Source: an uncultured Oscillospiraceae bacterium (lineage in GTDB: Bacteria > Bacillota > Clostridia > Oscillospirales > Ruminococcaceae). From it: DNA of 7,386 nt. This document shows, piece by piece, positions 5,787 through 7,386 of this stretch (position 1 is the first letter of the stretch; the number at the start of each line of letters is the position of its first letter). The position numbers were made by a program, and so were the translations under genes. The stretch covers positions 1 to 7,386 of the forward strand of contig CAKRVU010000058.1 of the NCBI GenBank assembly GCA_934408835.1, written 5' to 3'. The notes beneath the pieces are model-generated. The model saw nothing but the letters and a program-made list of their open reading frames with translations, was not told the origin of the DNA and did not search any database.

Positions 5787-7174
5787 TGCCAAACATGAGT
5801 TTGAAAAAAAATGAAATGCCGGTACAGCCTCCGTTAGAGCGCAATCATACTTTTAAGGAGGTTGCTCTTGGCTACACTGAGGAGCAGGCGTTGGACGAGG
5901 CGGCGCGCTGTCTGAATTGTAAGAACAAGCCTTGTGTGGGCAAGTGTCCGGTTGCCATTGATATTCCGGTCTTCATTCAAAAAATTGTTGCAAAGGATTA
6001 TGAGGGGGCATATCAGATTATTAGCCGCTCTAGTTCACTGCCGGCCGTTTGCGGTCGTGTTTGCCCACAAGAAACGCAGTGTGAAAGCAAGTGCGTTCGT
6101 GGAATCAAAGGGGAGCCGGTTGCCATCGGTCGATTGGAGCGTTTTGTAGCCGACTGGCACAATGCGCATGCGAGCGGCAACTTGGAAAAACCGGTTCCTA
6201 ACGGACGAAAGGTTGCGGTAATCGGTGCAGGACCGTCGGGCCTAACCTGTGCCGGCGATTTGGCAAAGCAGGGCTATCAGGTGACTGTATTTGAAGCGTT
6301 ACATCTTGCCGGCGGTGTTTTGGTTTATGGGATTCCCGAATTCCGGTTGCCAAAATCCATTGTCCAGAGGGAGATAGACTCTTTGAAAGAACTGGGCGTT
6401 GAAATTCAAACCAACATGGTGATAGGGCGGAGCCTGACCATTGACGAGCTATTTGAACAGGGATATCAAGCTGTCTTTATCGGTTCCGGCGCCGGGTTGC
6501 CGCGTTTCATGAATATTCCGGGCGAAAATCTGAAGGGCGTATATTCGGCCAACGAGTTTTTGACCCGTACCAATTTAATGAAGGCTTATTTGGATGATTC
6601 GGATACGCCGATTCAAAAGGCTAGACGCGTTGCCGTTGTTGGGGGCGGCAATGTCGCAATGGACGCCGCGCGCTGCGCTAAGCGGCTGGGTGCGGAGGAA
6701 GTTTCCATCGTTTACCGGCGCTCAGAGGAAGAAATGCCTGCCCGCGCCGAGGAAGTTGAACATGCCAAGGAAGAGGGAATCATCTTTCGCGTGCTTACCA
6801 ATCCTATCGAGATTGTTGGGGACGAACACCAATTTGTTTCGGGTCTGAAATGTGTGGAAATGGAACTGGGAGAGCCGGACGCTTCAGGGCGTCGGAGACC
6901 GCTGGTGAAGGAAGGGTCTGAATTTTTGTTGGATGTAGATTGCGTGATTATGTCTATTGGCACCTCGCCTAATCCGCTGATTCGGAACACAACGCCGGGG
7001 TTAAAGACCCAAACATGGGGCGGCTTGATTGTGCAGGAGGATACCGGTTTGACGTCGCGCGATGGAGTTTATGCGGGCGGTGACGCTGTCACAGGCGCCG
7101 CGACTGTTATCTTGGCTATGGGAGCCGGGAAGACCGCTGCAAAAGCCATACATGATTACCTTCAGGAACACTGA
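5786..7174 (+). CDS. nfnB: NfnB: large subunit of NADH-dependent reduced ferredoxin:NADP+ oxidoreductase
   Basis: NfnB carries the bifurcating FAD, the NADP(H) site and two 4Fe-4S clusters, and is homologous to the small subunit of NADPH-glutamate synthase. The 462 residues are a normal length. The N-terminal cluster domain holds Cys42, 45, 50 and 54 (CLNCKNKPCVGKC) and Cys89, 93, 99 and 103 (CGRVCPQETQCESKC). An FAD-binding Rossmann motif, VIGAGPSGLTCAGDLA, lies at 145-160, followed by GGVLVYGIPEFRLPK (176-190). The second dinucleotide fold, VVGGGNVAMDAARCAKRLGA (284-303) with YRRSEEEMPA (310-319), fits NADP(H) binding. The C-terminal FAD motif is YAGGDAVTGAATVILAMGAGK (429-449). All motifs are intact. 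The start at 5786 is set by the ribosome binding site and the one-base overlap with nfnA, so the subunits are translationally coupled. A stand-alone glutamate synthase small subunit is the alternative name, but the paired nfnA makes Nfn far more likely. Confidence 0.94.
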   Translation: MPNMSLKKNEMPVQPPLERNHTFKEVALGYTEEQALDEAARCLNCKNKPCVGKCPVAIDIPVFIQKIVAKDYEGAYQIISRSSSLPAVCGRVCPQETQCESKCVRGIKGEPVAIGRLERFVADWHNAHASGNLEKPVPNGRKVAVIGAGPSGLTCAGDLAKQGYQVTVFEALHLAGGVLVYGIPEFRLPKSIVQREIDSLKELGVEIQTNMVIGRSLTIDELFEQGYQAVFIGSGAGLPRFMNIPGENLKGVYSANEFLTRTNLMKAYLDDSDTPIQKARRVAVVGGGNVAMDAARCAKRLGAEEVSIVYRRSEEEMPARAEEVEHAKEEGIIFRVLTNPIEIVGDEHQFVSGLKCVEMELGEPDASGRRRPLVKEGSEFLLDVDCVIMSIGTSPNPLIRNTTPGLKTQTWGGLIVQEDTGLTSRDGVYAGGDAVTGAATVILAMGAGKTAAKAIHDYLQEH

Positions 7175-7222
7175 GAAAATTAAAAGATATTCGAATCCGT
7201 TTGATACAATTCATATAAAAAG

Positions 7223-7260
7223 AAAAGGCTGTCGCATTCCATTGGAGCGACAGCTTTTTT
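7223..7260 (+). terminator. Intrinsic terminator of nfnAB
   Basis: Stem 7223-7235 pairs with 7247-7259 around an 11-base loop (7236-7246). Thirteen pairs include one G-U wobble; the eight core pairs are GCTGTCGC/GCGACAGC. The right arm is followed by a T run (7255-7260) and GTTGTTG. It lies 48 bases after the nfnB stop. Confidence 0.93.
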
Positions 7261-7276
7261 GTTGTTGTATAAAGAA

Positions 7277-7299
7277 AACCACTTGCTAGACGAGTGGTT
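7277..7299. repeat. Nine-pair hairpin: possible minus-strand terminator or IS200/IS605-type end
   Basis: AACCACTTG (7277-7285) pairs with CGAGTGGTT (7291-7299), with one U-G pair and a CTAGA loop. On the minus strand the stem is followed by TTCTTTAT, so it could terminate a convergent minus-strand gene beyond the window. A subterminal hairpin of this size is also what IS200/IS605 elements carry at their ends, and the non-coding stretch to the window end is compatible with such an element's left leader. No transposase is visible, so the element reading is only a possibility. Confidence 0.4.
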
Positions 7300-7386
7300 C
7301 GGTGGAAGACGAAAGCCGATAATGTAGAAAAAGAAACTCCTTTTGGTGTAGAATAAGGTTGCGGCTTGACAACTGCAAAAAACACC

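Noticed and set aside
7366..7371. TTGACA near the right edge as a promoter -35
   Set aside because: The matching -10 would fall outside the window, so it cannot be assessed.
7116..7385. 89-codon minus-strand ORF at the right edge
   Set aside because: It runs antisense through the nfnAB terminator and the end of nfnB, and has no recognisable domain.

Overview
The window looks like chromosome of an anaerobic, low-to-moderate-GC Bacillota bacterium (Clostridia or Negativicutes; the genus cannot be fixed from this sequence). The reasons are a C-terminal RNase Y, a two-subunit NfnAB transhydrogenase typical of fermentative anaerobes, an oxygen-sensitive type of Fe-S cysteine desulfidase, strong AAAGGAG ribosome binding sites and SigA-type promoters with 17-base spacers.

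Layout. (1) Positions 1-884, plus strand: the 3' part of rny (RNase Y), closed by a strong intrinsic terminator at 923-958. (2) Positions 960-1443: a poorly coding stretch with one speculative small minus-strand ORF. (3) Positions 4312-1444, minus strand: a two-gene operon. A consensus SigA promoter (4284-4312) drives an APC-family amino-acid permease after a leader of about 140 nt, followed by a CyuA-type L-cysteine desulfidase whose ribosome binding site overlaps the permease stop codon. (4) Positions 4313-4854: the AT-rich divergent intergenic region, which holds a decayed, internally deleted and repeatedly frameshifted ISAs1-family transposase (about 4417-4825). (5) Positions 4855-7259, plus strand: a SigA promoter, nfnA and nfnB with a one-base stop/start overlap, and an intrinsic terminator. 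(6) Positions 7260-7386: non-coding, with a perfectly placed 9-bp hairpin that may be a minus-strand terminator or the end of an IS200/IS605-type element; the neighbouring gene lies outside the window.

How the genes work together. The minus-strand operon is best read as uptake of cysteine (or a related small neutral amino acid) and its breakdown to pyruvate, ammonia and sulfide. NfnAB balances NADH, NADPH and ferredoxin pools in fermentative metabolism. The two operons are divergent and have separate promoters, so any link between them is metabolic (pyruvate oxidation yields reduced ferredoxin) and inferred. I found no clearly new multi-gene system. The most informative non-obvious item is the hidden transposase remnant between the two divergent promoters.
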